DNA of 64,000 nucleotides from Chloroflexota bacterium (GCA_021323855.1 JAJPKE010000017.1:62001-126000); one strand, 5' to 3'; counted from the stretch's first letter, positions 25,048-34,166 are shown. Numbers and translations: made by a program. Notes: generated by a model from the sequence alone, not told the origin.

Positions 25048-26898
25048 CACGTAGTTCAGCGCGGGCGGCGCGGTCACGGCGTAGACGGTGAAGTCGCTGA
25101 AACTGGCGGTATTGCCGCTATCGGCGACGAAAAAGCCCACCTCTCCGGCGGTCGTTACCAGCGACGGTTCATAAACGGGTGGAGAGAAAGCGATTGATTC
25201 AATGGGTGTGGAAGAGCCTGGGAAGAAGTCTACGAGCTGGCCGTTGATATAGAGCAGGATGACGCTGCCACGTATCAGCGCCAGCAGCCGATTGGTGTCG
25301 TTCGCGCCGGTGTGCAGCGTCGCAGTGAACTGGTTGTTCTCTTGCCAATCAAGCGAAGTAATGGTTGCGCCATCGAATTGCTCCAGGTTCCAGCTATCGC
25401 TGCCGAGGTTGATGGTAAACATGAGCATGTTAGAACCGTTAGCGCGTAGCACTAGCCCAATGTCGCCGGATAAGCTCCCTCGCACCGTCACCGCGACTGC
25501 GACATTTTGAAAGGTCTGTGGCAGCAGCGCGGCGTTGACGCTTGCGCCTTGTTTGGTGGGCGCAGTCAATTGATACGCGCCGCCGCTGAACTGCTGGCTG
25601 GGACCAACCGGCCACTCGCCATCCGGCGCGGTGAGCGCATCGTGATAGAGGATGTGTGCACGCGCGATCTGCGGCGCGAGTCCGGCGAAATAGTCTTGCT
25701 GGCGCGCGGCAAGCTGACCAGGCAGCAAGAATGACTCGACGAAGAGCGCCACAAAGACCGGCACGACGGGGATGAGCCAGAGCAGCCGGCGAAATGTGCG
25801 CTGCTGATACTCGACTAGCGCAGCCAGCGTTGCCGCCGGGATGAGGTTACGCGGCCAGAAGAATTGCCCGCTGGGCGCTGCATATTCAAGTTGCGAGCGG
25901 GCATAGTTGAGGTCGCGCAGAGGCTTGCCGGTCTGAGCGACGATCAGCCGCGTGAGCCTATCCGCCTCGATATATTCATCCTGCTGCGACCGGGGGGTCA
26001 TCGCCCAGGCAAGTTGCTGCTCTCCTGCATCCACCAGAAACGCCCGCGTGGGGCTGGAGTCATAGATGTTGGTGGCACTATTGTAGTCCACAAAAGAGAA
26101 CGAGCGTACAGCAGACCATTGCGCGTGATAGCGTTCGCGTTGCCGCCGCCCCGCCAGTTGCCAGGAGATACCAGTAGCATCCGCTCTGATGACCAAGCGC
26201 TGGCGCAGGGATTGCGTGTACTGCGAAGTAACCACAGCGCTAATAATCGTAGCCACAAGCTGGGTGCCAATGAAGAGGCAGCCCATAACAGAAAAAAGAG
26301 TGGCGATGTCAGGGTCATCAATGCCAAACACTGAGGGAATGTTGATCACAATAGCGAAGCATGCCACAAAGAAGAGCGGCCAGAGGCGTATTTCGATACT
26401 CCACCAGCTTGGCGCGATGTAGAGGCGACGCAGCCGCGTAAGGGTAATTCCCGCGCCGGTTGGCAGCGCCGGCGCAGGGGGAACCATCACCACCGGCGCC
26501 AGCGCATCATCGTTACGCGCCAGCAGGTCACGAATCGGCGCGGCAACCGCATTGGAGTGTGGAACGCGCAGCGAAAAGAGAAAGAGGGCTGCGCCGATCA
26601 GAAACACTACCACAATCGGCGCGAGCAATGCGCCTGAGATGCGCTCCCAATCGCCCGTCTGCCAACCATAGTTTCCCGCCTGCCAGATAATCCAGCCGGT
26701 GCCGAGCAGCAACACAATGCCAACGCCCAGGAATATCCAGAGGCGCATCGTCTGCCGTCGCCATGCCCGCGCCATCCCCGGTTGCTCACCAGCCAGCGCG
26801 CCGACCAGGACGCGCGCCTTGATCGCCCGCATTGCTCTAGTCGTGTTATATGCTTTGGCTGCTCCGCTGGTTCCATCTGCAAGCGCCGTCTCTGCCAT
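25045..26898 (-). CDS. Large membrane protein with an external lectin-like C-terminal domain
   Basis: The 617-residue protein has two N-terminal membrane helices (LWIFLGVGIVLLLGTGWIIW and APIVVVFLIGAALFLFSL) and two central ones (RLWPLFFVACFAIVINIP and LFSVMGCLFIGTQLVATIISAVV). A cytosolic segment with an RQRLVIRADATGISWQ pattern like a bacterial PH domain follows, then one more helix (LLWLIPVVPVFVALFVES). The last ~190 residues are a beta sandwich with DIGLVLRANGSNMLMFTIN and LALIRGSVILLYINGQLV, like LamG/3-keto-disaccharide hydrolase folds. The start is the ATG at 26898 (MAETALADG). Its role is unknown, perhaps cell-surface sensing. Confidence 0.6.
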   Translation of the reverse strand: MAETALADGTSGAAKAYNTTRAMRAIKARVLVGALAGEQPGMARAWRRQTMRLWIFLGVGIVLLLGTGWIIWQAGNYGWQTGDWERISGALLAPIVVVFLIGAALFLFSLRVPHSNAVAAPIRDLLARNDDALAPVVMVPPAPALPTGAGITLTRLRRLYIAPSWWSIEIRLWPLFFVACFAIVINIPSVFGIDDPDIATLFSVMGCLFIGTQLVATIISAVVTSQYTQSLRQRLVIRADATGISWQLAGRRQRERYHAQWSAVRSFSFVDYNSATNIYDSSPTRAFLVDAGEQQLAWAMTPRSQQDEYIEADRLTRLIVAQTGKPLRDLNYARSQLEYAAPSGQFFWPRNLIPAATLAALVEYQQRTFRRLLWLIPVVPVFVALFVESFLLPGQLAARQQDYFAGLAPQIARAHILYHDALTAPDGEWPVGPSQQFSGGAYQLTAPTKQGASVNAALLPQTFQNVAVAVTVRGSLSGDIGLVLRANGSNMLMFTINLGSDSWNLEQFDGATITSLDWQENNQFTATLHTGANDTNRLLALIRGSVILLYINGQLVDFFPGSSTPIESIAFSPPVYEPSLVTTAGEVGFFVADSGNTASFSDFTVYAVTAPPALNYV

Positions 26899-27122
26899 TC
26901 CCTCGCCTCTTCCTGAACATCCGATTCGTCGGTTCCCGCTCACTATTGACACACCCGTTCAGACACTTCTGCGCGTGCCCTCACCTATCGCATGGGCGCT
27001 TGCCTCTGCCGGTTGCCAGCATGCCAGAAAAAGCGGCGCTTGTCAATGCTGAGGTTTCGCGTTCTCGCAGTCCGCTTCTGCTGGCGGTGATATACTGACG
27101 AGATAACGACAAACCGGCACTC

Positions 27123-27169
27123 CGCTCTCCCCTCTCCCGCGCACGGGGGAGGGGTTGGGGGTGGGGGAT
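27123..27169. repeat. Module A repeat upstream of the HipA-like gene
   Basis: An inverted copy ends 24 bp before the kinase ATG. The bases between it and the start (GATTCAGGAGGCATCC) contain a separate AGGAGG ribosome binding site. Confidence 0.8.
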
Positions 27170-27192
27170 TCAGGAGGCATCCGCGACCACTC

Positions 27193-28002
27193 ATGCTGAC
27201 CACGTTGCTGCGAACCGTCCGCGCCACCCGCTATGTGACGCCGCTGCGCGAAGGCGGCTCCTTGCCGGCGATTGTCGAGGCGGATGACGACGGCCTCTAC
27301 GTCGTGAAGTTTCGCGGCGCGGCGCAGGGACCGAAGGCGCTGGTCGCGGAACTGGTCGCGGGAGAGATTGGCCGCACGCTGGGCTTGCCAGTGCCAGAAA
27401 TCGTCTTCATCGAGGTGGACCCGGCGCTGGCGAACGCCGAACCACATATGGAGATTCAGGAGTTGATGCGCGCCAGCGGCGGCCTCAACGTCGCGCTGGA
27501 CTTCCTCCCCGGCGCGCTGCCCTTCGATGCGCGGCTCGCCGGGCTGGGACGCCTGCCGGAAGTGACCGGCGCGCTCGCCTCGGAGATCGTCTGGTTCGAC
27601 GCCTTCGTTACTAATGTGGACCGCACGCCGCGTAATCCCAATATGCTGCTCTGGCATAAGCGGCTCTGGCTGATTGACCACGGCGCCTCGCTCTATTTTC
27701 ATCATACCTGGAACGACTACCTCGCCCGCGCGCAGAGTGGCTTCGCGCAGGTGAAAGATCACGTGTTGCTGCCCTTTGCCGATGATCTGGCGGGAGCCGA
27801 CGCCCGGCTGAGCGCGCGGCTGACCGAAGAGACGCTCGCCGCCGTCGTCGCCGCGATTCCCGACGGCTGGCTGGATGTGACGCCGCCGTTTGCCAGCCGC
27901 GAGGAGCAGCGCGCGGCTTATCTGGCGTATTTCGCGGAACGCCTGCGCGCGCCGCATCGCTTTGTGGAGGAGGCGCTCGATGCCCGCGCACAACGCCACT
28001 AA
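27193..28002 (+). CDS. HipA-like kinase family protein
   Basis: The 269-residue protein has the P-loop-like GGSLPAIVEADDDGLYVVKF segment with a probable ATP-binding Lys, WFDAFVTNVDRTPRNPNML (the catalytic D-x3-N-x-D-R pattern), and LWLIDHGASLYF (the metal-binding DHG). This is the core of the HipA-like/PI3-4-kinase-like fold without HipA's N-terminal domain, so it is much shorter than the 440-residue HipA toxin. Its stop overlaps the DUF3037 gene by 23 bp. Neighbouring HipA-like plus DUF3037 genes are a known recurring pair of unclear function, possibly a toxin-antitoxin or a regulatory kinase. Confidence 0.8.
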   Translation: MLTTLLRTVRATRYVTPLREGGSLPAIVEADDDGLYVVKFRGAAQGPKALVAELVAGEIGRTLGLPVPEIVFIEVDPALANAEPHMEIQELMRASGGLNVALDFLPGALPFDARLAGLGRLPEVTGALASEIVWFDAFVTNVDRTPRNPNMLLWHKRLWLIDHGASLYFHHTWNDYLARAQSGFAQVKDHVLLPFADDLAGADARLSARLTEETLAAVVAAIPDGWLDVTPPFASREEQRAAYLAYFAERLRAPHRFVEEALDARAQRH

Positions 28003-28447
28003 AGATGCTCATAAAGATGCTCATGCCGATAACGTGAACGACGCCGATGCCCGCTATGCGTATGAGTACGCCATTGTGCGCGTGGTGCCACGGGTGGAGC
28101 GCGGCGAATACGTCAACGTCGGTGTGGTGCTGCTCTGCCGCCAGCGCCGCTACCTGGGCGGGCGGATCGCCTTCGGCGCACGCCAGCAGGCCGGGCTGCG
28201 CGCCCTCGCGCCGGACCTCGATCTGGCGGAGGTGGAGCAGCACCTCGAAAGCATCCCGCTGATCTGCCGGGGCGGCGCGGCTGGCGGCCCCATCGGCCTG
28301 CTCTCGCAGGCGGAGCGGTTTCACTGGCTGGTCGCACCGGCCAGCACCATCATCCAACCCTCGCCGGTGCATACCGGCCTCTGCTCCGACCCCGCCGCCT
28401 CCCTCGATCACCTCATGAACATGCTGGTACACGACGACGCGCAATAA
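27980..28447 (+). CDS. DUF3037 family protein
   Basis: The 155-residue protein opens with a short repetitive stretch (KDAHKDAHADNVNDADA, encoded by a duplicated AAAGATGCTCAT), then the DUF3037 core: YEYAIVRVVPRVERGEYVNVGVVLL, FGARQQAGLRAL and a C-terminal PSPVHTGLCSDP. The ATG is preceded by GGAGGAGG inside the 3' end of the HipA-like gene, giving a 23-bp overlap and likely coupled translation. The function of the domain is not established; the constant partner is a HipA-like kinase. Confidence 0.85.
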   Translation: MPAHNATKDAHKDAHADNVNDADARYAYEYAIVRVVPRVERGEYVNVGVVLLCRQRRYLGGRIAFGARQQAGLRALAPDLDLAEVEQHLESIPLICRGGAAGGPIGLLSQAERFHWLVAPASTIIQPSPVHTGLCSDPAASLDHLMNMLVHDDAQ

Positions 28448-28597
28448 CCCGCCATGACACCCATGTTGATATGATGTCACCTTTTCCCCGTCTCATTGGA
28501 TAGCGTATGTGGCAGGCAAAACGGCTTCTCCGCGCAGAGGAATGATGCCAATTATGAATGTGCCTGTGAGGCAGGTCAGGTTCATGAAAGGGTTCTC

Positions 28598-29176
28598 GTG
28601 AGAAAGGCAGACGCCGCGACCTCCTTCTCGCCCACGATGTTCAGCCATCTGCTGGCGGCGGTTCAGCCCCAGTTATACGCCTTTGTGCGCGGCATGATCG
28701 GCGACCGCGAGCAGACCCGTGACATCGTGCAGGATGTCTTTTACGACGCCTGGCGCGCGGCGCAGAGCGGCAAACCGCCGTTTGACGCCGCCTATGACGA
28801 GCAGGGCATCCGGCGCTGGCTCTTTCACGCCGCCTATTGCGACGCCGCCTCCGCGCTGCACCGCCGCAGCCTTATCCAGTGGGAATCGCTGAACGAGCCG
28901 GACTTCACGCAGCGCGAACACCTGCCGGTTGTGCGCTCCTTCGAGGACGAGGTGGCCGAGCGCCAGGTGATGCGCGCCGCCCTTGCCCGTCTGACGCCGG
29001 AAGAATCCGCCTGCCTCTTGCTCAATGTCATTCAGGGATTCACCGCCGCCGAAATCGCGCAGATCGTCGGCATCTCGTTAGACGCCTGCAAGAAGCGTCT
29101 TTCGCGCGCCCGGCAACATCTGCGCGCGGCTTATGATGCGCAGCACACTGAGGGTTTTCAGGAGTTTCCGTCGTGA
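28598..29176 (+). CDS. RNA polymerase ECF-type sigma factor
   Basis: The 192-residue protein has region 2 (AAVQPQLYAFVRGMIGDREQTRDIVQDVFYDAWR) and region 4 (RLTPEESACLLLNVIQGFTAAEIAQIVGIS, then KKRLSRARQHLR). The GTG at 28598, with AAAGGG upstream, gives the usual N-terminus; an ATG at 28637 is the alternative. Its TGA overlaps the GTG of the next gene (GTGA at 29173-29176), an anti-sigma-type protein. The pair forms a classical sigma/anti-sigma unit that responds to something sensed outside the membrane. Confidence 0.88.
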   Translation: MRKADAATSFSPTMFSHLLAAVQPQLYAFVRGMIGDREQTRDIVQDVFYDAWRAAQSGKPPFDAAYDEQGIRRWLFHAAYCDAASALHRRSLIQWESLNEPDFTQREHLPVVRSFEDEVAERQVMRAALARLTPEESACLLLNVIQGFTAAEIAQIVGISLDACKKRLSRARQHLRAAYDAQHTEGFQEFPS

Positions 29177-30732
29177 ATCGTCATCCCTTCGGCCCAGATA
29201 ATCCAGAAATTCAGCGGGCGAGTGGACCAGATTGCGCCCGCTATGCGGACCTGCTGCCACTGGTAGACACCGATCTACTGGACGCAGATGAGCGCGCCGC
29301 CGTGCGTGGGCATCTGGCGGGCTGTGCTGCGTGTCGCGCGCGGCTGGCGTCGTTCGCGCCGGTGGACGCGGCGCTGCGGCGCTATGTGGATTGGCTGATG
29401 GTGGAGGCGACCCAGCCCTCAGCGTGGCTCGCGGAGGAAGATATCATGCGTCTGACAGACGAAGAGACCAATCCAACGCACATACCGATAGAACCATCAC
29501 GCTATTCCGCGCAACGTCCCGCGCCGCGCCGCACCCGACCGAATCGTTTTCTTCCAGCTCTCGCCGCCCTCGCCGCCGTGCTGCTGATTGCGCTCAGTGC
29601 AACGATCTTCGCGCTGTTCGGCCACGGGCATCTAACGCAGCATCCAGCGCAAGCGACGCAGCAACCGGCATGCGCGCCAAGCCAGATCAGTGGACATCTG
29701 CCAAAAGGGGCGCGATTACAGGAACTTGCCATGATCTCGCCAAATGAAGGGTGGCTTGTTGGCAGTACCTACGATTCTCAAGCTAGCGGACCGGATGCCA
29801 CCAAATCGCTCATCCTGCACTACAGTCACTGCCAGTGGACACAGGAATCCATCGCTCTGCCAGGTGTGGTGCTATGGCATATCTCAGCCATCTCGGCTAG
29901 CAATGTGTGGGCATTTGGAGTCAAGCAGAGTGTTGAAAACGGCGTTGGCCTCACAACGACACTCACGCTACACTATACAGACGGACGGTGGCAACAAACG
30001 CCATTCCCAGTCACCATCAACAGCAATCAGGTCATCATCGGCTTTAGGATGGTCTCTGCCAACGAAGGGTGGCTTACGGTTGCGCCGAGAGGCAACAAAC
30101 TGCTTTACGGGACACCATATCAACTCTATCACGGAGTCAACGGTATGTGGTCGCCTGTTTCTACGCCGGGCTACCAGAATCTCTGGCTAGACAAAGCCTT
30201 CGCACCGGGTGAAGCATGGTTCACCGCAGAAGAGAGCGCGACTGGCCAGTTAATTTTGCTGCTCTATCGCAACGGTACGCTGACGCCGATGTACACGCTA
30301 CCAGCGAATGCTTTCCTCTACGAGAGCTACCAAATCCAGATGGATAGCCCACAGAGTGTGTGGATCACCGTCCCAATGGACAACGCCCAGGGAGCGCAGA
30401 CCGGCTGGCTGTTGCTGCATTGCAGTCTCTCATCCTGTAGTCAATCGTCATTACTCAACGACCCGCGAATCCAAACCTCGGACACTGTGCAGGTGTTTTC
30501 CGCGAGCGAGGGCTGGGCCTTCCGCACGAGGAATCAACAGGGTGCGCCGAGGGGCTATATTGTGGAGGTATTCCGCCTACAGAATGGGCAGTGGCAACGT
30601 GTGCCCTGGCTATCTCAACAAATTGCCTATATGGGCAGCATCGTTCAGGTAGGACCAGACGAGTATTGGGCAATAGCAGATGGTTCAACGCTCCTACATT
30701 TCGTGAATGGCGCATGGTCGTCATATTCGTAG
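29173..30732 (+). CDS. Anti-sigma factor with zinc finger, membrane helix and external propeller
   Basis: The 519-residue protein starts with a zf-HC2 zinc-binding anti-sigma domain (H-L-A-G-C-A-A-C in VRGHLAGCAACRARL, about residues 46-60). One membrane helix follows (LPALAALAAVLLIALSATIFALF). A ~370-residue external domain has repeated SANEGWL/SASNVWAFG-type blades, a propeller. It overlaps the ECF sigma gene by 4 bp. The zinc finger should hold the sigma factor and the propeller probably senses an extracellular signal. The start is GTG. Confidence 0.82.
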   Translation: MNRHPFGPDNPEIQRASGPDCARYADLLPLVDTDLLDADERAAVRGHLAGCAACRARLASFAPVDAALRRYVDWLMVEATQPSAWLAEEDIMRLTDEETNPTHIPIEPSRYSAQRPAPRRTRPNRFLPALAALAAVLLIALSATIFALFGHGHLTQHPAQATQQPACAPSQISGHLPKGARLQELAMISPNEGWLVGSTYDSQASGPDATKSLILHYSHCQWTQESIALPGVVLWHISAISASNVWAFGVKQSVENGVGLTTTLTLHYTDGRWQQTPFPVTINSNQVIIGFRMVSANEGWLTVAPRGNKLLYGTPYQLYHGVNGMWSPVSTPGYQNLWLDKAFAPGEAWFTAEESATGQLILLLYRNGTLTPMYTLPANAFLYESYQIQMDSPQSVWITVPMDNAQGAQTGWLLLHCSLSSCSQSSLLNDPRIQTSDTVQVFSASEGWAFRTRNQQGAPRGYIVEVFRLQNGQWQRVPWLSQQIAYMGSIVQVGPDEYWAIADGSTLLHFVNGAWSSYS

Positions 30733-30803
30733 AGCATGGAACTTGCCCGCGCTCGCTGCATCCGCTATACTGGCGATAGGGGAGAGGAGCAAGGACAATA
30801 CCG

Positions 30804-31394
30804 ATGAGGCGAATACCGCTAACGCAGAGTATGGAATGGGTTATCGTCATGCTCTTTCCGGTGGTGATGATAACTTTTCCACCACATTCGTTTGCACCGC
30901 TGCTCCTCGCTATCGTTTGCGTGGCTCTGCTGTTGTTGTCTCGCATGAGACGTTTCGCTCGCTACAAATCCCTGCTCGAATGGCTGACCGTTCCTATGTT
31001 GCTGTTGGGCGCTGGTTTCCTTTACTGGATAAGCCAGACACAGCACGGAACATCAAGCCTGATGGCCCTTATTTCATTGTTCTGGATTCCTATATTTGCA
31101 ATGCTCCTGCCCAAGCGGCAATCCTTTGTTATTTTGGCAATCTACTGTGCGCTGATTATTTATACTGGTCTTTCGTCTACATCTCCACAACTCTTCCTCC
31201 TCCCCTTTGTCGGCATCTTCGGTGGGTTGGCTGTGTTTATCCTGCTGTTCTATTTGGTGGTGGGTTTCTTCCGGTGGCTGGGGCAGGAGTCCGCCGCGCC
31301 GCCGGAGCCACCGCTGACGCCAGAGGAACGCCAGCAGCTCCGCACGTATCTGGCGCAGCGCAACGCCTCAACACCACCGCCGAACGCCGAATAA
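30804..31394 (+). CDS. Small polytopic membrane protein of unknown function
   Basis: The 196-residue protein has about six short hydrophobic segments (WVIVMLFPVVMITF, LLLAIVCVALLLL, VPMLLLGAGFLYWI and others) and a short Pro/Gln-rich cytosolic tail (PPEPPLTPEERQQLRTYLAQR). The ATG follows AAGGA. No family is recognised. Base composition is lower in GC than the neighbours in its first half. Confidence 0.6.
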   Translation: MRRIPLTQSMEWVIVMLFPVVMITFPPHSFAPLLLAIVCVALLLLSRMRRFARYKSLLEWLTVPMLLLGAGFLYWISQTQHGTSSLMALISLFWIPIFAMLLPKRQSFVILAIYCALIIYTGLSSTSPQLFLLPFVGIFGGLAVFILLFYLVVGFFRWLGQESAAPPEPPLTPEERQQLRTYLAQRNASTPPPNAE

Positions 31395-31471
31395 GCAAGA
31401 ACACCTCTTGACGTGCTGCCCGCTTTCCGGCACAATGCCCACAACAATGCAGTGTGGAGGCATGAACGGCA

Positions 31472-32668
31472 ATGATGATGAGTGGATGGATACTGGTGCT
31501 GGCGGATGGCGTCACGAACGCGATAAAGGCGATTGGTTCGGTTGGGCAGGCGCTGGCTGGCATCCTGGCGGGGTTGATTGCGGTGCTGGGCGTGCCGCTG
31601 GCGCTGCGCCAGATCGTGAATTTGCAGCGGGAATTGCGCCGCTATGAGTTTGAGGCGCGGCGGCGCATAGACGCCGAGGCCAACCTCAACATCAGTGCGG
31701 ACTACAGCATCACCCACCCGGCGCACGATCTGCCACATGTCAGCCATCCAGGCGTTCGCAGTGTGCAGAACTACCGCAGCTATCAGACGCCGCGCACCGA
31801 CCTCTCCGAGCGGCCAAGCCCGCAGGCGGAGCCGGGGAAGCGCGTGCTGCGGCTCGATCTGACGCTGGAAAACGTCGGCGAAGGGTCGGTGGATGTGCTG
31901 GCGTGCCTGGTGGCGGCACGCGAACTGGCGCAGGAGGGCGAGGGCATCATCTCCGCTGGACGCGACGCCCAATGGGACGACCTGACCACGCATTACTGGA
32001 ACAGCGACCCGGATACCTGCCTCTCGCCCGGCCTCTCCACCACCAAAGATATCGTCTACGCGCAGGATGCGCTGGTACGCATCAAGTCTCGCAGCCACAA
32101 GACGCTTGCCCGCATAGACCAGGTGCGCGAGCGTCCCGATCAGCCGCATCTCTACCTGCTGTATCGTGTCTTCGTCGCCGCGCGCCGCTCCTCGCGGTCG
32201 GCTGACGACTATCAGGCGTGGGCGACATTGCAGCGGGCGCTGCTCAACGTCAATGCGCCAGCCTTCCGCGCCGTCGCCCATGAGGAGGACCCGCTGGGCC
32301 TCGTGGCGACACCCGACGGCTGGCGGCTTTTCCTGCATTATCACGAGCGCTTTGCCGACCCCAAGCTGCCGCAGATGCGCGCGCAGGCGGACCGTGATGA
32401 ACTGACCATCAGCGATCCGGCGGAGCGGCGGCGCGCAGAGGACCAGCACGCCGCTGAGCTACAGGCGTATTGCGAGAAGACGCTGCTCCCGGCCTGGAAA
32501 CGCTTCCGCGCCGACTACGACCGCATGAGCAAAGAAGAGGCCGGCTTCCTGGCGCTGCTGCGCGACCGCCCCTTCCGCAGCCGCCAGCGACACATCACGC
32601 AACTCTTTCCCTGGTCCGAGCAAGAGGTCTGGACGGAATATTTCTATGTCACCGTCGAGGATGAGTAA
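31472..32668 (+). CDS. Membrane-tethered protein of unknown function
   Basis: The 398-residue protein has a hydrophobic N-terminal segment (SVGQALAGILAGLIAVLGVPLALRQI) followed by a coiled-coil-like RELRRYEFEARRRIDAEA and a large soluble part of mixed charge. A VLRLDLTLENVGEGSVDVL strand pair looks Ig-like. Three tandem ATG codons open the gene after GGAGG; 31472, 31475 or 31478 could be used. Its stop is followed at once by a long module A repeat. No known domain is recognised. Confidence 0.6.
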   Translation: MMMSGWILVLADGVTNAIKAIGSVGQALAGILAGLIAVLGVPLALRQIVNLQRELRRYEFEARRRIDAEANLNISADYSITHPAHDLPHVSHPGVRSVQNYRSYQTPRTDLSERPSPQAEPGKRVLRLDLTLENVGEGSVDVLACLVAARELAQEGEGIISAGRDAQWDDLTTHYWNSDPDTCLSPGLSTTKDIVYAQDALVRIKSRSHKTLARIDQVRERPDQPHLYLLYRVFVAARRSSRSADDYQAWATLQRALLNVNAPAFRAVAHEEDPLGLVATPDGWRLFLHYHERFADPKLPQMRAQADRDELTISDPAERRRAEDQHAAELQAYCEKTLLPAWKRFRADYDRMSKEEAGFLALLRDRPFRSRQRHITQLFPWSEQEVWTEYFYVTVEDE

Positions 32669-32843
32669 CCCCCACCCCCTCCGCTTCGCTCATCGCCTCC
32701 TCCGCACTGCTAGGCAGTGCTTCCATGCTTCGCATGGCGGAGGCTCATCCCCGTGCGCGGGAGAGGGGAGCCAGAGAGAGACCTCACCCAGCCCTACGGG
32801 CACTCCTCTCCCGAAAGGAGAGGGGACCGTGGGGCGAGGTCTC
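32669..32843. repeat. Long-form plus short-form module A repeats
   Basis: The first element (32669-32770) has about 60 inserted bases with CACTGCTAGGCAGTG and ATGCTTCGCAT palindromes, structurally parallel to 6219-6333 but different in sequence. A second element (32783-32842) with TCTCCCGAAAGGAGA runs into the stop codon of the next minus-strand gene. Confidence 0.7.
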
Positions 32844-33406
32844 TAGCCCGGTGTGCCGACAAAGTTGCTATCGCGGGCGACCATCCACTGCCCGTTGTGC
32901 TGCACCAGATTCATGACGGAGGAATAGGTGACATTGGGTGTGTTCGCCCGGCGCATGATAAAGATGAATTGGAGCGTGCCCGCGCTAGCTCCGGCGCTCG
33001 TGCCTGGAGTACTCGTGCCCGGGGTGCTGAGTTGATGCTGCTGGCAACTGGTGACGGGTCCGGCGCTGGCGTCCAGCCCTTTGAGCGTGTTGATGAGGGT
33101 ATTTTGGGCGGTGGCATCGAAAGGGCCGGTGGAACTGATGCCATTGGGGAGCGTGTTGCCGTTGGCGATGGGTGTGGGGTCTATCTGGTTGATGAGCAGT
33201 TGATAATCCTGCGTGGTGTAGGCAGTACAGACGCGTTGTGCGATATCGGCGGCGGTCGGCTGGCGGGTGATGCGCTGGAGCAACGCATAGGAGCCAGCTC
33301 CCGCGACACCCAGCAACACCAGCACGATCACCAGCGTCATCCATAATCCAAACGCGCCGCTGCTCTGGGATTCCCCGGCGAATGAAGACCCCTCCGTCAC
33401 GCGCAT
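32843..33406 (-). CDS. Membrane-anchored extracytoplasmic protein (DUF4878-like)
   Basis: The 187-residue protein has one membrane helix (LWMTLVIVLVLLGVAGAGSYAL) and an external domain with AADIAQRVCTAYTTQDYQLLINQI and a final MNLVQHNGQWMVARDSNF. That layout is typical of the NTF2-like/DUF4878 lipoprotein-like folds. A Ser/Thr/Gly/Pro linker with TPGTS repeats (STPGTSTPGTSAGAS) interrupts it. The start may be the GTG at 33409 or the ATG at 33406. The ligand is unknown. Confidence 0.55.
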   Translation of the reverse strand: MRVTEGSSFAGESQSSGAFGLWMTLVIVLVLLGVAGAGSYALLQRITRQPTAADIAQRVCTAYTTQDYQLLINQIDPTPIANGNTLPNGISSTGPFDATAQNTLINTLKGLDASAGPVTSCQQHQLSTPGTSTPGTSAGASAGTLQFIFIMRRANTPNVTYSSVMNLVQHNGQWMVARDSNFVGTPG

Positions 33407-33511
33407 CACTCTCTTTTTCGATCACAATAGGGTATTGCTGAACAATCAACTGGTCACGAAGCTGTTTTGTGCGCAGTCTACCAGTTTTCACACTCCCGCG
33501 TCAACCGGCAA

Positions 33512-33916
33512 TCACTCCCAATCTTCAAGCGTCAATCCAGCTATACGTTGGAACTCACGAGTATTATGTGTCACCAAAATCAATTGGTGCGCCAGGGCAG
33601 TCGCACCAATAAGGAGATCATTTGGGCCAATAGGCGTTCCCTGGCGCTCCAACTCTGCGCGAATGGTGCCATATGTCTCGGCGGCAGCCTCATCAAAGGG
33701 CACAAGCGTCAATTGCCGCAGGAGTTGGTCTTGGTTTGTGCGTGTTTGTGCAGGCTTCTTTCCTTTTGCTGCTCCATAACGCAATTCTGCAAGGACGATG
33801 GTAGAAATCCCGATGTCACGGAAAGGAATTGTGCGCAGTTTGCCACGGATATTTGGCGCACGCCCATTGAGATACCGAATGATGGTATTGGTATCGAGCA
33901 AATATGTTACTGCCAA
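33512..33916 (-). CDS. vapC: VapC-type PIN-domain ribonuclease toxin
   Basis: The 134-residue protein starts with YLLDTNTIIRYLNG (first catalytic Asp), has STIVLAELRYGA (conserved Glu) in the middle, and ends with GPNDLLIGATALAHQLILVTHN (the second acidic pair and the T/S-x-N motif). This is the PIN nuclease of the VapBC family, which cleaves tRNA or rRNA. The start is a TTG at 33916 with GGAG seven bases upstream; no ATG fits. The toxin begins one base after the antitoxin stop, so translation is coupled. Confidence 0.88.
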   Translation of the reverse strand: MAVTYLLDTNTIIRYLNGRAPNIRGKLRTIPFRDIGISTIVLAELRYGAAKGKKPAQTRTNQDQLLRQLTLVPFDEAAAETYGTIRAELERQGTPIGPNDLLIGATALAHQLILVTHNTREFQRIAGLTLEDWE

Positions 33917-33917
33917 C

Positions 33918-34166
33918 TCACCACTCCCGCTGCTCGAATGGGTAGTCCCTCGGATCAGTCGTCACTTCTGGCAGATCGGGCATTGAGCCAAAGAGACGAT
34001 CAATCAACTCCTCTTGCTCTTGCGCCGTCACTGGCTCTTGTTGTGGCACCACATCAATAGTGACCTGGTAGCTTGTCTCAGCATCCGCATCTGTAACAGG
34101 GATTTCGATGATGAGCTTGCCATTACGCGGTTTGATGATCTGGCTCAGGTGTTGCTGAACAGCCAT
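33918..34166 (-). CDS. Antitoxin partner of the VapC-like toxin
   Basis: The 82-residue protein starts at the ATG at 34166 (AAAGGATGG upstream) and has an N-terminal half with IIKPRNGKLIIEIPVTDADAET, then a C-terminal acidic tail with DYPFEQREW, a typical antitoxin end that plugs the toxin. An in-frame ATG 12 codons upstream lacks a ribosome binding site. The N-terminal DNA-binding type is not clear. The gene is immediately upstream of the toxin and probably autoregulates the pair. Confidence 0.75.
   Translation of the reverse strand: MAVQQHLSQIIKPRNGKLIIEIPVTDADAETSYQVTIDVVPQQEPVTAQEQEELIDRLFGSMPDLPEVTTDPRDYPFEQREW

Noticed and set aside
31250-32449. 399-codon minus-strand open frame
   Set aside because: It is a complete antisense shadow of the gene at 31472-32668; the plus-strand frame has the ribosome binding site and a protein-like sequence.
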